A stretch of DNA of 47,447 nucleotides from a virus (IMGVR_UViG_3300042922_000315:1-47447); one strand, 5' to 3'. Counted from the first letter of the stretch, positions 32,413 to 40,285 are shown. Program-made: numbers and translations. The notes: generated from the letters alone by a model not told the origin.

Positions 32413-32691
32413 TTGAGACAAAAAAATGATGATATTTGGAAAAAACGCGGCGAGTTAATCCGCTCTGCCAGAGCATCAAAAGGGCTACTCCAAAAGGATG
32501 TAGCTAATATGCTGGGGGTAAAAAATAATACAATCGCAGGATATGAAGCAGGGACTCGCAAAGCGGATATAGATACGGCAGTGTCTATCTGTATATATCT
32601 AGGTATTGACCTTGCATTATTTTGCGGTTTAAATCGCAATTTTAAGTTTGTGAAAGTAAACAACGAGAATGCAACACAAAAATTAGAGTAG
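32413..32691 (+). CDS. Cro-like HTH regulator
   Basis: A 92-aa protein from TTG 32413 with AAGGAGG upstream. Residues 12-65 are an XRE HTH (LIRSARASKGLLQKDVANMLGVKNNTIAGYEAG). First gene of the early operon, in the position of Cro. Its coding region near 32669 also contains ATGCAACAC, the sequence of the integrase arm repeats. Confidence 0.85.
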   Translation: MRQKNDDIWKKRGELIRSARASKGLLQKDVANMLGVKNNTIAGYEAGTRKADIDTAVSICIYLGIDLALFCGLNRNFKFVKVNNENATQKLE

Positions 32692-32722
32692 AACCAAGTT
32701 GATTTTAGAGGGGGTGATATAT

Positions 32723-32959
32723 GTGCCGAAGCTGAAAGAATCTGAAGAACTACAGAAAGACCGACTCGCCCGGGCTTATATAGCAAAAAACATGGAATTA
32801 TACGGCCTGAGCGAAGAGCAGATCGCTTTGAAGCTAAGATGCACCAAGAGGACGTTCCAGAATAAAAGGAAGCGTCCTGAGACCTTCACGTTGAAGGAGT
32901 TCCGGAAGCTGTGCGCTGTGATCAAACTGAGCGATGAAGAGAAGTCACTTATTATGTGA
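32723..32959 (+). CDS. Small HTH regulator
   Basis: A 78-aa protein from GTG 32723 with AGAGGGGGTG upstream. The segment GLSEEQIALKLRCTKRTFQNKRKRPETF is a compact phage HTH; the basic recognition helix is clear. Probably an early transcription regulator acting after the Cro-like protein. Confidence 0.75.
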   Translation: MPKLKESEELQKDRLARAYIAKNMELYGLSEEQIALKLRCTKRTFQNKRKRPETFTLKEFRKLCAVIKLSDEEKSLIM

Positions 32960-32979
32960 AGTTAGAAAGGAGAATGTGA

Positions 32980-33669
32980 TTGAATCAATTAGAACAAAAA
33001 TCAATTACCTCGGTAGAGGTAGCCGAAATGATCGGCAAGGAACACAAGAACGTCCTGAGGGATATCAGAAGATATACTTCGGAATTGAACCAGCTCAATA
33101 TTGAGCCCGTTAATTTCTTCTCTGAGATTAAGTACAGGGATGGTAAAGGAGAGGATAGACCTTGCTATCTAGTAACAAAGAAAGGCTGTGAATTCATAGC
33201 TCACAAGCTTACTGGGGTCAAGGGTACGGAATTCACCGCTAAGTATATCAACCGTTTTCACGATATGGAGTCGCAGTTACAAGCGCCGGTATCGTATTTG
33301 GAAATATTAAAAAATGCAACATTGGAAGTAAGCCAGAGGGTTGACTCCGTTGACAATGACCTGCAGAACTTCAAAAAGGACATGCCCCTCCTCGGTATTG
33401 AGGAAAGCAAAGTCACCGCAGCCGTAAGAAAGAAGGGTGTCCACTGCCTGGGTGGTAAAGACTCCGAAGCTTATCAGGATAAATCAGTCCGTCAAAAGGT
33501 ATATTCAGATATTTACGGACAGCTCAAGCGAGAGTTTGGGGTGGATACCTACAAGGCAATTAAACGCAGCCAGGTTGGACTGGCAATCAGTATTATCGAA
33601 GCTTATGAGCTGCCTATCGTGCTTGAAGAGGAAATTACGGATATGAATGCACAGATGGTATTGCAGTAA
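32980..33669 (+). CDS. Rha/ORF6C antirepressor-type protein
   Basis: A 229-aa protein from TTG 32980. Residues 5-95 are a Rha domain (SVEVAEMIGKEHKNVLRDIRRY, FAKYINRFHDME-type end) and residues 145-220 an ORF6C domain (LGGKDSEAYQDKSVRQKVYSDIYGQLKREFGV). Such proteins modulate early expression and often act as antirepressors. Confidence 0.9.
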   Translation: MNQLEQKSITSVEVAEMIGKEHKNVLRDIRRYTSELNQLNIEPVNFFSEIKYRDGKGEDRPCYLVTKKGCEFIAHKLTGVKGTEFTAKYINRFHDMESQLQAPVSYLEILKNATLEVSQRVDSVDNDLQNFKKDMPLLGIEESKVTAAVRKKGVHCLGGKDSEAYQDKSVRQKVYSDIYGQLKREFGVDTYKAIKRSQVGLAISIIEAYELPIVLEEEITDMNAQMVLQ

Positions 33670-33694
33670 GCGGCAGCCTGAGAGGAGAAAACCA

Positions 33695-33919
33695 ATGATA
33701 ATCGAAATCACAGTAAGTATTAACGGAGTCGAACTTAAAGGGGATCTGCTGCAGATCATTGATATCCTGCATATCGTTTACAAGGTTCCGTCCCCTGTGA
33801 TCTACCAGCTGATGGGCGAGGTTGGGGTATTTGTCATTAATAAGGAAAGTTTATCATTCACTCGGCCGTATGGGGGTGAAGGGAAAGTATGGTTTCATGC
33901 GTCGGTTAAGAAGCTGTAG
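33695..33919 (+). CDS. Small early protein, 74 aa
   Basis: From ATG 33695 with GAGGAGA upstream. A beta-rich start (IIEITVSINGVELKGDL) is followed by amphipathic and aromatic segments (RPYGGEGKVWFHASVKKL). No family is recognised. Confidence 0.65.
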   Translation: MIIEITVSINGVELKGDLLQIIDILHIVYKVPSPVIYQLMGEVGVFVINKESLSFTRPYGGEGKVWFHASVKKL

Positions 33920-33949
33920 AAATTTTAGGAGAAAGGAGGACAAGCCAGG

Positions 33950-34273
33950 ATGCCAGAAGAATTAAACGAATTCGCAGAACTGTGTAAGCCATTGGTGGAG
34001 TATCTGACGAAACGTAATGTTCCATATGAATCAATTGTGGTTACACAAGAAAAAGCAGAGTTGCTGGAAGTGAAAATGGGGATTCCGGTCAATAGACCTG
34101 GGTCTGCAGAAGATAAAAAGATGTCTATCAGCGAGATGACATCGGATGGAATACTCCGCCAACAGCTAGAACTATTAGCGGAGTGGTCAACAAAATGTGA
34201 TGATATGCATGGGTTAAATGAACTTACACAAGCAATGGTTAGCATTTATAGAGCTACGGGAGTCGGATTCTAG
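33950..34273 (+). CDS. Early phage protein, 107 aa
   Basis: A strong GAAAGGAGG site precedes the ATG. An acidic helical protein with a first half LNEFAELCKPLVEYLTKRNVPYESIVV, resembling small conserved early proteins of Clostridia phages whose role is unknown. Its end abuts the minus-strand gene at 34270, overlapping it by 4 bases. Confidence 0.65.
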   Translation: MPEELNEFAELCKPLVEYLTKRNVPYESIVVTQEKAELLEVKMGIPVNRPGSAEDKKMSISEMTSDGILRQQLELLAEWSTKCDDMHGLNELTQAMVSIYRATGVGF

Positions 34274-34458
34274 CTATTAAACTGGTCTTCATCTGCATTG
34301 CGGATAGCATCAATTTCTAGCTTCGCGAGGATGAAGTTGTATACTTCCAAATATTTATCGATAGAGCGTCCTAAATCCGGAGCGACATTGTTTTGCATGT
34401 ATTTCATCGTCAAATCGTGAGCACGTTGTGAAATAGAGTATTTGAACAAATCAAACAT
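34270..34458 (-). CDS. Small minus-strand protein, 62 aa
   Basis: ATG 34458 is chosen because AAAGGAGA lies eight bases upstream; the frame is open further but without a start signal. A helical protein (SISQRAHDLTMKYMQNNVAP, EVYNFILAKLEIDAIRN). It runs against the early operon and diverges from the SSB-like gene at 34556, with a TATAAT and paired direct repeats between them. Possibly expressed in the lysogen. Confidence 0.6.
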   Translation of the reverse strand: MFDLFKYSISQRAHDLTMKYMQNNVAPDLGRSIDKYLEVYNFILAKLEIDAIRNADEDQFNS

Positions 34459-34510
34459 AAGTATTTTCTCCTTTCCTATGTATTTCAGTCCGACAGCTGA
34501 TAAGGAGATT

Positions 34511-34540
34511 ATACCATAAAACACCAAAATATACCATAAA
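34511..34540 (+). repeat. Operator-like direct repeats
   Basis: Two exact copies of ATACCATAAA start exactly 20 bases apart (34511 and 34531), two helical turns. They lie between divergent genes, and the minus-strand -10 TATAAT overlaps the left copy. Confidence 0.6.
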
Positions 34541-34555
34541 GAAAGGAAGTAACAA

Positions 34556-35095
34556 ATGGACAAAATCTTTGAAAACAACCAAGTAACAATCACCGGAGAG
34601 ATCACTTCTCCCTTCACCTTCAGTCATGAAGTATTTGGCGAAGGCTTCTATGTAGCCAATCTATCGGTAGCGCGTCTCAGCGGATCAGCTGACATCATCC
34701 CGATCATGGTATCGGAAAGACTCTTCGAAATCCATAGCCTTACCGGAGCTTTTGTTAAGGTAACAGGCCAGTTCAGATCGTACAACCGGCATGAGGGAGG
34801 AAAGAATAATTTAATCCTCTCCGTGTTCGCAAGGGAGATCCAGATCCCGTATATAGCATCAGATGGTGTAGTTAACAATATCGCCCTGGACGGATACCTC
34901 TGTAAGCCACCGATCTACCGCCAGACTCCACTCGGCAGAGAGATAGCAGATCTGGTGATCGCAGTTAACCGCCCATACGGCAAATCAGACTACATACCCT
35001 GCATCTGCTGGGGACGCAATGCCAGATTTGCTGAGACTTTAGAGGTTGGCGGTCGTGTGCAGGTTTGGGGACGCGTACAAAGCCGTGATATCTGA
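34556..35095 (+). CDS. SSB-like OB-fold protein, C-terminus lost by frameshift
   Basis: A 179-aa protein with two OB-like parts: residues 1-95 (NNQVTITGEITSPFTFSHE, VKVTGQFRSYN) and 105-179 (ALDGYLCKPPIYRQTPLGREIADL, CICWGRNARFAE). It resembles short SSB-like proteins of Lachnospiraceae. The frame stops at QSRDI, but the -1 frame continues KKLSETEAETRVAYEVSVSRLEYLG-like residues expected at the end of the family. One missing base near 35088 explains this. A second, intact SSB is at 38794. Confidence 0.82.
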   Translation: MDKIFENNQVTITGEITSPFTFSHEVFGEGFYVANLSVARLSGSADIIPIMVSERLFEIHSLTGAFVKVTGQFRSYNRHEGGKNNLILSVFAREIQIPYIASDGVVNNIALDGYLCKPPIYRQTPLGREIADLVIAVNRPYGKSDYIPCICWGRNARFAETLEVGGRVQVWGRVQSRDI

Positions 35096-35181
35096 AGAAA
35101 CTGAGCGAGACGGAAGCTGAAACCAGGGTGGCTTATGAAGTGTCTGTGAGCCGGTTGGAGTATTTAGGACTGGAGGAGTGA
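35089..35181 (+). pseudogene. Detached C-terminal segment of the SSB-like gene
   Basis: In the -1 frame this segment encodes YLKKLSETEAETRVAYEV then a short end at TGA 35181, three bases before the next ATG. A stop in that frame directly precedes it, and there is no slip site, so it is not independently translated. Confidence 0.65.
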
Positions 35182-35183
35182 GT

Positions 35184-35339
35184 ATGACAACGAATGAGAA
35201 AGCTCAGATCATGCTTGATGTGCTTGATCGGATAGCTCCTACGAGCATTAACTGGATTCATCAGAAAGAATGGATTGCATCAATAGAGCTGGGCTTCAAA
35301 GAGATAGAAAGGAGGGAGGAGAAGTCGAATGAACTTTGA
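35184..35339 (+). CDS. Small early protein, 51 aa
   Basis: ATG follows GGAGGAG. A helical protein with MLDVLDRIAPTSINWIHQKEW and a basic/acidic tail. It overlaps the next gene by 11 bases. No family recognised. Confidence 0.6.
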   Translation: MTTNEKAQIMLDVLDRIAPTSINWIHQKEWIASIELGFKEIERREEKSNEL

Positions 35340-35442
35340 TATTATCACCATTCAGGATTGCATTGAAGCTTTTGAGAGAAGAGGCTGGGGCGTAATTCTT
35401 GAAGATGGACATGTTACCGGATTCGAAAGAGATTTGAAGTAA
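35329..35442 (+). CDS. Microprotein, 37 aa
   Basis: ATG follows AAGGAGGGAGGAG. It reads MNFDIITIQDCIEAFERR and ends in GFERDLK. The pattern (DCIE-FE-RG-GVILEDGHVTGF) resembles short conserved phage frames. Coupled to both neighbours. Confidence 0.6.
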   Translation: MNFDIITIQDCIEAFERRGWGVILEDGHVTGFERDLK

Positions 35443-35453
35443 GGAGACTAGCC

Positions 35454-35615
35454 ATGAAAGCACGGTGTACATACTGCGGATTGCCCTGGGGTATTAGCAT
35501 CCGGCAGAAGATCCCGCGGTCGGGGTATGAGTGCCCCTATTGTAAAAGCAAAAGAATAGCTCGAACGAAACCGCGAATTTCGAACGAGCCCAAACAAAAA
35601 CATCTAAGTGCATGA
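35454..35615 (+). CDS. Zinc-ribbon protein, 53 aa
   Basis: ATG 35454 with AAGGAG upstream. CTYCGLP and CPYCKSKR form a four-Cys zinc ribbon, followed by a basic tail. Probably a nucleic-acid-binding early protein. Confidence 0.68.
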   Translation: MKARCTYCGLPWGISIRQKIPRSGYECPYCKSKRIARTKPRISNEPKQKHLSA

Positions 35616-35641
35616 TAGCACGATACCTTAAGGAGGTCAAT

Positions 35642-36148
35642 ATGGAAAAGAAAATTACAGAAGCATTAATGGAACTTGGTATCCCCATGGGAAATCTCGG
35701 ATTTAAGTACATAAAAAGTGCGTTACTTATCTTGGAAGAAGATCCATCTGCTATTGATGGAATCACGAAGCCAGGAGGGATTTATCACAAGGTTGCAAAG
35801 CAATTCGGAACCATGCCAAGCCGAGTGGAGCGCGCTATCAGACATGCGATCGAGCAATGCTTCTCTCATTGTGGTATCGATGTCATGCAGAAATATTTCG
35901 GTAATACAGCGGATCTCGATAGCGGCAAGCTTACTAACCGTAACTTCCTGGCGGCTTTAACGTATGCTGTCAGTGATGAAAAACCAGTTAAATACGAGAA
36001 TCAGAAAGTGGCTGATAACTCCACTGGATCTTGTTCAATCTGCCACGATTACAAAAATCGCTTGATTAAGTTGGAGGGCGGTTGCCTTTGTATTGCTTGC
36101 CTGCATAGAGCCAACTTGAGTTTATCAGCGGAGGAATATTATCAATGA
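35642..36148 (+). CDS. Spo0A C-terminal-like DNA-binding protein with zinc finger
   Basis: A 168-aa protein from ATG 35642 with AAGGAGG upstream. Residues 1-115 match the Spo0A effector domain: ITEALMELGIP, a helical GFKYIKSALL region and PSRVERAIRHAIEQ, the Spo0A recognition helix. Residues 131-153 add a Cys cluster (CSIC, CLCIAC) that looks like a zinc site. No receiver domain is present, so it would not need phosphorylation. It could bind 0A-box-like DNA, linking phage and sporulation control. Overlaps the next gene. Confidence 0.82.
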   Translation: MEKKITEALMELGIPMGNLGFKYIKSALLILEEDPSAIDGITKPGGIYHKVAKQFGTMPSRVERAIRHAIEQCFSHCGIDVMQKYFGNTADLDSGKLTNRNFLAALTYAVSDEKPVKYENQKVADNSTGSCSICHDYKNRLIKLEGGCLCIACLHRANLSLSAEEYYQ

Positions 36149-36429
36149 TTATTCTTAAAAACTGGTTTGTCAAAACCATTACGAGAAATGTGTTTCAAGC
36201 TCCAGAGTTAGGTGTCAGTGTCCTTAATGGAGACGTATACGGTCACCCTACTTTTCCGGATGGTGCATTTATACATACCTCTCCCATAGTCCAGATCGAG
36301 GATATGGGAGATCATAAAGATGTTATTACAAAAAGCGGATCCAGATATTCCTTGTTTCCGGAGGATGTACTGCTGGATGCCGAAAGAGAGTATCCGGGTT
36401 ATTATCAGAGATTAAGGATGGAGGGATAG
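36145..36429 (+). CDS. Conserved phage protein, 94 aa
   Basis: A beta-rich protein (KNWFVKTITRNVFQAPELG, GDVYGHPTFPDGAFIHTSPI) ending in RYSLFPEDVLLDAEREYPGYY. Similar short proteins occur in early operons of Clostridia phages; function unknown. Coupled to the previous gene by ATGA. Confidence 0.7.
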   Translation: MIILKNWFVKTITRNVFQAPELGVSVLNGDVYGHPTFPDGAFIHTSPIVQIEDMGDHKDVITKSGSRYSLFPEDVLLDAEREYPGYYQRLRMEG

Positions 36430-36433
36430 GCCT

Positions 36434-36589
36434 GTGAGGTGCAGTAGCTGTGGAAGAGATATAGATGCGATCGGCCAGGATAACTGTAGCAGTGTGCCAG
36501 GACAGCCATTGTGCGAGGATTGCGCTGGAGTATCCGGAAATAATGAATATATGAGAGGTTATGAAGAGGAGGATTCAGAATGGATGTAA
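36434..36589 (+). CDS. Zinc-binding small protein, 51 aa
   Basis: GTG 36434; the only nearby purine-rich site is GGAGGGATAGG. It contains CSSCGRDI and CEDCAG, two CxxC pairs of a LIM/treble-clef-like site, then an acidic tail. It overlaps the next ATG by 10 bases. Confidence 0.6.
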   Translation: MRCSSCGRDIDAIGQDNCSSVPGQPLCEDCAGVSGNNEYMRGYEEEDSEWM

Positions 36590-36774
36590 ATAATACGAGC
36601 CAGATGGTTGAAGTTCCGGTTGACTTATACGCCGAACTGATAGAAGCAAGAACAATGGTGGAGATCATCAAGAGAAAGGCTGCAGCAACAAAATATTCCA
36701 TTGAACGTCAGTTTATTGCAGACATAACTGGAATAGAGCTGCCTGACATCAAGAATGAAGGAGGCGAATTTTAA
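36580..36774 (+). CDS. Small early protein, 64 aa
   Basis: ATG follows GAAGAGGAGG. The segment VEVPVDLYAELIEARTMVEIIKRKA is common in small phage proteins ahead of recombination genes. It may be a partner of the DUF1351 protein; function unknown. The stop overlaps the next ATG. Confidence 0.7.
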   Translation: MDVNNTSQMVEVPVDLYAELIEARTMVEIIKRKAAATKYSIERQFIADITGIELPDIKNEGGEF

Positions 36775-37790
36775 TGAATGAATTGCAAATCTTGGTACAG
36801 CAGAATCCAGGAGTTATCTCCACAAATTTTGATGATATCAAAACTAAGTTATCTGCTCAGATGCAAATTTATAAAGAGCTGGAGGTTACCGAAGAAAACA
36901 AGCCAGAGCGTAAAAAGGATATTGCTACCCTTCGTAAGATGACAAAGGCGGTTAACGATAAGAAGGTTGAGATTAAAAACGAGTTCATGAAACCGTATAC
37001 CGTATTCGAAGAGAATGTCAAAGCGCTCATTGAGATTATTAATGAGCCGATCGGGATCCTAGATAACCAAGTTAAGGAGTTTGAAGAAAAGCAGCGCCTT
37101 CAGAAGCAGACAGACATCAAAGCAGCCTTTGACGTGATCATTGCCGGCTATACTGACCTGATTGACGAGATCGGACTTATTACCATCTACGATAACCGGT
37201 GGGAGAATGCTACGGCTTCCATGAAGTCTGTTAAAGAGGACATTACTGCCAAACTAGAAAAGATACATAACGATGTCACATTGATAAAATCCATGGTATC
37301 TGAAAAAGCCGAGGAAGCTCTGTCTCTCTTCTGGGGTGATCTGGACGTTACAAAGGCTGTTACCATGATCAATCGATATAAAGCTCAGAAACATGAGATC
37401 GAAAAGAAGATGCAGGAACAGCAGCGCCTTGAAAAGGAGCGTGAACTTGAACGTGAGCGAGAGCGTGTCAGAGAGGAAGAACGTGCTAGGATCCGTGAAG
37501 AAGAGAAGATTCGAGAGGAAGAACGCCGTAAAGTTGCCGAAGCTGAGGAGCGGATCCGTGAAGAGGAACGGCTTGCCACGGAAAAGCGGCTGATGGGTAT
37601 CAAGGCACCAGCTGATCCCGTAGACCTTGAAGCTCCATTTGATGCTGACGAATCGCCGTTTGTGGTTCCGGGTGATCTCCATCTTAAGATGGCTTTTACC
37701 GTCATAGGTACGCCATTCGAGCTACAGCAAGTAGAAATGTACATGAACAGTATCGGTCTATTATTTGAGAGGAGGGATATTGATGGGTGA
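36774..37790 (+). CDS. DUF1351 phage protein with long charged helix
   Basis: A 338-aa protein. Residues 1-205 are the DUF1351 domain (KTKLSAQMQIYKELEVTEEN, ERKKDIATLRKMTKAVNDKK). Residues about 212-275 are an almost uninterrupted Glu/Arg/Lys helix, and the C-terminus is a small beta domain (FVVPGDLHLKMAFTVIGTP). DUF1351 genes regularly precede ERF or RecT annealing proteins and are thought to aid recombination. Confidence 0.88.
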   Translation: MNELQILVQQNPGVISTNFDDIKTKLSAQMQIYKELEVTEENKPERKKDIATLRKMTKAVNDKKVEIKNEFMKPYTVFEENVKALIEIINEPIGILDNQVKEFEEKQRLQKQTDIKAAFDVIIAGYTDLIDEIGLITIYDNRWENATASMKSVKEDITAKLEKIHNDVTLIKSMVSEKAEEALSLFWGDLDVTKAVTMINRYKAQKHEIEKKMQEQQRLEKERELERERERVREEERARIREEEKIREEERRKVAEAEERIREEERLATEKRLMGIKAPADPVDLEAPFDADESPFVVPGDLHLKMAFTVIGTPFELQQVEMYMNSIGLLFERRDIDG

Positions 37791-38529
37791 TAGCGGAAAA
37801 ATTTATGAAGCGATTAGTAATGTCATGGCTGAAATTGGAGCTATAGGCAAAGAAAAGAAAAACCTGCAGCAGGGATTTATGTACAGAGGAATAGACGATG
37901 TTATGAATGCCCTGCAGCCATCCCTGGTGAAACATAAAGTATTCATTGTTCCTGAGGTGACTTCTGAGACCAGGGAGGAAAAGACAAACAAAAATGGGAC
38001 ACTGCTTTTTTACGTTCGGCTTGGGATCACCTATCGCTTTTTTACCACGGATGGCAGCTCAATTGAAACCAAGGTAATCGGGGAAGCTATGGACAGTGGG
38101 GATAAGGCAACTAATAAAGCCATGTCAATTGCATATAAATATGCTTGTTTCCAGGTTTTCTGTATTCCCACGGAGGAAATGCGAGATCCCGACGCAGAAA
38201 CTCATGAGCCAGTTCAGAAGGCAGGGAACCAGAAAGATAAATCAACCAAGGAGAAGGCAGACAACAAAAAGACTGGGGAAGCCAATGCGAAAATTCAACC
38301 ATCGAAAGCTCCTCCGATTCCAACAGAAGAGCAGATGGCAAATGTAGCAAATCAAGTTATTAATGCCACGAAGGTTTCCGTAATCAGGAAGGAGCTTGAA
38401 CGTACCGGCGTATCTGAGGCAGCAATTTGCAAGCGCTACGAGATTGAAAAACTTGAGGATTGCACGGAGGATATATTCATCAAAGCTATGAATGCATTAA
38501 AAAAGACCAAGGACAAGGGGGCTGCATAA
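37783..38529 (+). CDS. ERF family single-strand annealing protein
   Basis: A 248-aa protein from ATG 37783 with GAGGAGGG upstream. Residues 5-150 are the ERF domain (KIYEAISNVMAEIGAIGKE, YRGIDDVMNALQPSLVKHKVF, AMDSGDKATNKAMSIAYKYA). The middle is Lys-rich and the end helical. It anneals ssDNA during phage recombination with the SSB at 38794. Confidence 0.93.
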   Translation: MGDSGKIYEAISNVMAEIGAIGKEKKNLQQGFMYRGIDDVMNALQPSLVKHKVFIVPEVTSETREEKTNKNGTLLFYVRLGITYRFFTTDGSSIETKVIGEAMDSGDKATNKAMSIAYKYACFQVFCIPTEEMRDPDAETHEPVQKAGNQKDKSTKEKADNKKTGEANAKIQPSKAPPIPTEEQMANVANQVINATKVSVIRKELERTGVSEAAICKRYEIEKLEDCTEDIFIKAMNALKKTKDKGAA

Positions 38530-38801
38530 TGAATTTAATCAAGGTTAAGTTTTTAAAGTTTGGAATACCATCTGGAAGGGAATATACATACAAATCAGAG
38601 TTAGATGTAAAGGTCGGTGATATCGTCGAGCTGCCGCATCCGGTACCGCAGCCAGAAGGAATCCCTTATAACAAAGGCATTGTTACTCATATTGATGTGC
38701 CAGAATCAGAAATTGAAGCATTTAAGGATAAGGTAAAGACTATTATTGGAATTGCACCTATGCCAGAAGATGCAGAGAGTGAGGAGTTACCATATGAATA
38801 A
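38529..38801 (+). CDS. Small protein between ERF and SSB, 90 aa
   Basis: From ATG 38529, overlapping the ERF stop by one base. A compact beta protein (VKFLKFGIPSGREYTYKSEL, VGDIVELPHPVPQPEG) with an acidic tail (EDAESEELPYE) that resembles the SSB C-terminal tip. The fold may be SH3-like. Function unknown. Confidence 0.68.
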   Translation: MNLIKVKFLKFGIPSGREYTYKSELDVKVGDIVELPHPVPQPEGIPYNKGIVTHIDVPESEIEAFKDKVKTIIGIAPMPEDAESEELPYE

Positions 38802-39213
38802 AACAATACAGATAGGAAGACTCACTAGGGATCCAGAAGTACGTTATACGGATGGCGGTACCTCCATAGCACGTTTTACAGTGGCTGTTGACAGGAGATT
38901 TAAGAGGGAAGGGGATCAGCAAGCGGATTTTATTGGCTGCATCGCCTTCGGAAAGACGGCAGAGTTTATAGAAAAGTATTTTAATCAGGGATCCAAAATT
39001 GTTGTTGAAGGCAGGATCCAGACTGGTTCCTATACCAATAAAGATGGGCAGAAGGTATATACAACAGATGTTGTGGCAGAAAACGTGGAATTTGCAGAGA
39101 GTAAATCTTCCGGTAGCAATTCGCATCCAGAACCGAGTTGGTCGCCAGCGGATGCTGGTAACGGATTCATGAATATCCCTGATGGTATAGATGAAGAACT
39201 GCCATTCAATTAG
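38794..39213 (+). CDS. ssb: Single-stranded DNA-binding protein
   Basis: A 139-aa bacterial-type SSB from ATG 38794. The OB fold covers residues 1-105 (KTIQIGRLTRDPEVRYTDGG, ARFTVAVDRR, KIVVEGRIQTGSYTNKDG). The C-terminal tip DEELPFN matches the acidic protein-docking tail (DDxPF). Overlaps the previous gene by 8 bases. It protects ssDNA at replication forks. Confidence 0.94.
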   Translation: MNKTIQIGRLTRDPEVRYTDGGTSIARFTVAVDRRFKREGDQQADFIGCIAFGKTAEFIEKYFNQGSKIVVEGRIQTGSYTNKDGQKVYTTDVVAENVEFAESKSSGSNSHPEPSWSPADAGNGFMNIPDGIDEELPFN

Positions 39214-39223
39214 GTGATTGCCT

Positions 39224-39778
39224 ATGGGATTAACAATACAGATCGACTCCCGGGAGAAATCCCGGGCGATCCAAAAGATAATTGAAGAGTTTGACAAGCA
39301 AGGGGTTAAACATTACATAAGTAAGCTCTGGACCGGTGATTATATGTCCCTGGATAACCCTCGTCTGATTATTGACCGGAAACAGAATCTTTCTGAATTC
39401 TGCGCTAATGTATGCCAGAATCATGTACGATTCCGAAATGAATTAATCCGCGCCCAGGAGAATGGAATCAAGCTTATTATCCTGATCGAACATAGTAATC
39501 GTATCGGCTCCATCGATGATGTTGAGACCTGGGATAATCCGAGACGTAAGGTAAGGAAAAAGGTATGGGTTGAGGATGAGCTTAAAGAGGATGAATCTGG
39601 AGAAGAGTACTGGGTTGCTGCTCACTGGGGAATTGAAGAATACGAAACCAAAGCTATGACAGGAAAAACCCTTGCCGGTGTAATGCGAACCCAGGAACGG
39701 AAGTATGGGTGTGAATTTCACTTCTGTGACAAACTTCATACTGGCAAGAAAATTATTGAATTACTAGGTGGTGTTTGA
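39224..39778 (+). CDS. ERCC4-type nuclease
   Basis: A 184-aa protein; ATG 39224 is chosen, with TTG 39218 an alternative. It has the ERCC4 core with DSREK near residue 7 and DRK (residues 47-49) in LIIDRKQNLSEF, the XPF catalytic pattern GDxxxxxxxRK. The C-terminus includes YGCEFHFCDKLHTG. Likely a structure-specific endonuclease that processes branched recombination or replication intermediates. Confidence 0.87.
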   Translation: MGLTIQIDSREKSRAIQKIIEEFDKQGVKHYISKLWTGDYMSLDNPRLIIDRKQNLSEFCANVCQNHVRFRNELIRAQENGIKLIILIEHSNRIGSIDDVETWDNPRRKVRKKVWVEDELKEDESGEEYWVAAHWGIEEYETKAMTGKTLAGVMRTQERKYGCEFHFCDKLHTGKKIIELLGGV

Positions 39779-39779
39779 G

Positions 39780-40280
39780 TTGACTAAGGAAGAGATAGAA
39801 GAAAGAAAGCAATATCTTCTGGCCACCATAACAGTAACAGAGGTTCTGTCCCGTTATGGGATCCAGGTTAAGCACAAGCGATGTCGAGGATGGTGCCACG
39901 ATGGTAAAGATTTCAACATGAAGGTGTTCCGATCCGGTTGCCATTGCTTCGTATGTGGTCGAAGCTACGACATATTTGATATCACTATGCATTTTAACGG
40001 CTGCGATTTCTGGACAGCCTTTGAGCTCCTGGGCGGCACTGAAAAGCAGTCATTTGCTACCCAGAGAAAAGCTAAATCAGCACTTAGGAGGCACCAGGAA
40101 GAGCTGCTTAGGGTGAAGAGGCATAAAGCAGAGCTGAGGCGTATTAATATTTACATTACCGCATACAGAAGACTTATCGAGTCGGAAGAACCATTTACGG
40201 ATGCCTGGTGTTATGCTCAGAACCAGCTGCAGCTCGAATTATATCACTTAGAATATATGACGCAACTAGAAGAGAGGTGA
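39780..40280 (+). CDS. CHC2 zinc-finger primase-like protein
   Basis: A 166-aa protein; TTG 39780 is preferred because AGGTGG lies eight bases upstream. Residues 35-59 form a CHC2-type zinc finger (CRGWCH, CHCFVCG) followed by YDIFDITMHFNGCDFWTAFELLGG, as in the N-terminus of DnaG primases. The TOPRIM domain is absent, so it would work with the DUF927 ATPase next to it. Confidence 0.85.
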   Translation: MTKEEIEERKQYLLATITVTEVLSRYGIQVKHKRCRGWCHDGKDFNMKVFRSGCHCFVCGRSYDIFDITMHFNGCDFWTAFELLGGTEKQSFATQRKAKSALRRHQEELLRVKRHKAELRRINIYITAYRRLIESEEPFTDAWCYAQNQLQLELYHLEYMTQLEER

Positions 40281-40285
40281 CCATC

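Noticed and set aside
32669-32677. ATGCAACAC in the Cro-like gene as a further integrase arm site
   Set aside because: It is a single copy nearly 3 kb from the att core and inside a coding region; chance or codon constraint is enough to explain it.
34459-34617. Upstream hydrophobic extension of the minus-strand 62-aa gene
   Set aside because: The longer frame crosses the promoter and repeats and enters the SSB-like gene; the ribosome site supports ATG 34458.
35084-35098. Programmed frameshift in the SSB-like gene
   Set aside because: There is no slippery heptamer at the frame change, unlike the clear A AAA AAC in the tail chaperone. Mutation or sequencing error is simpler.
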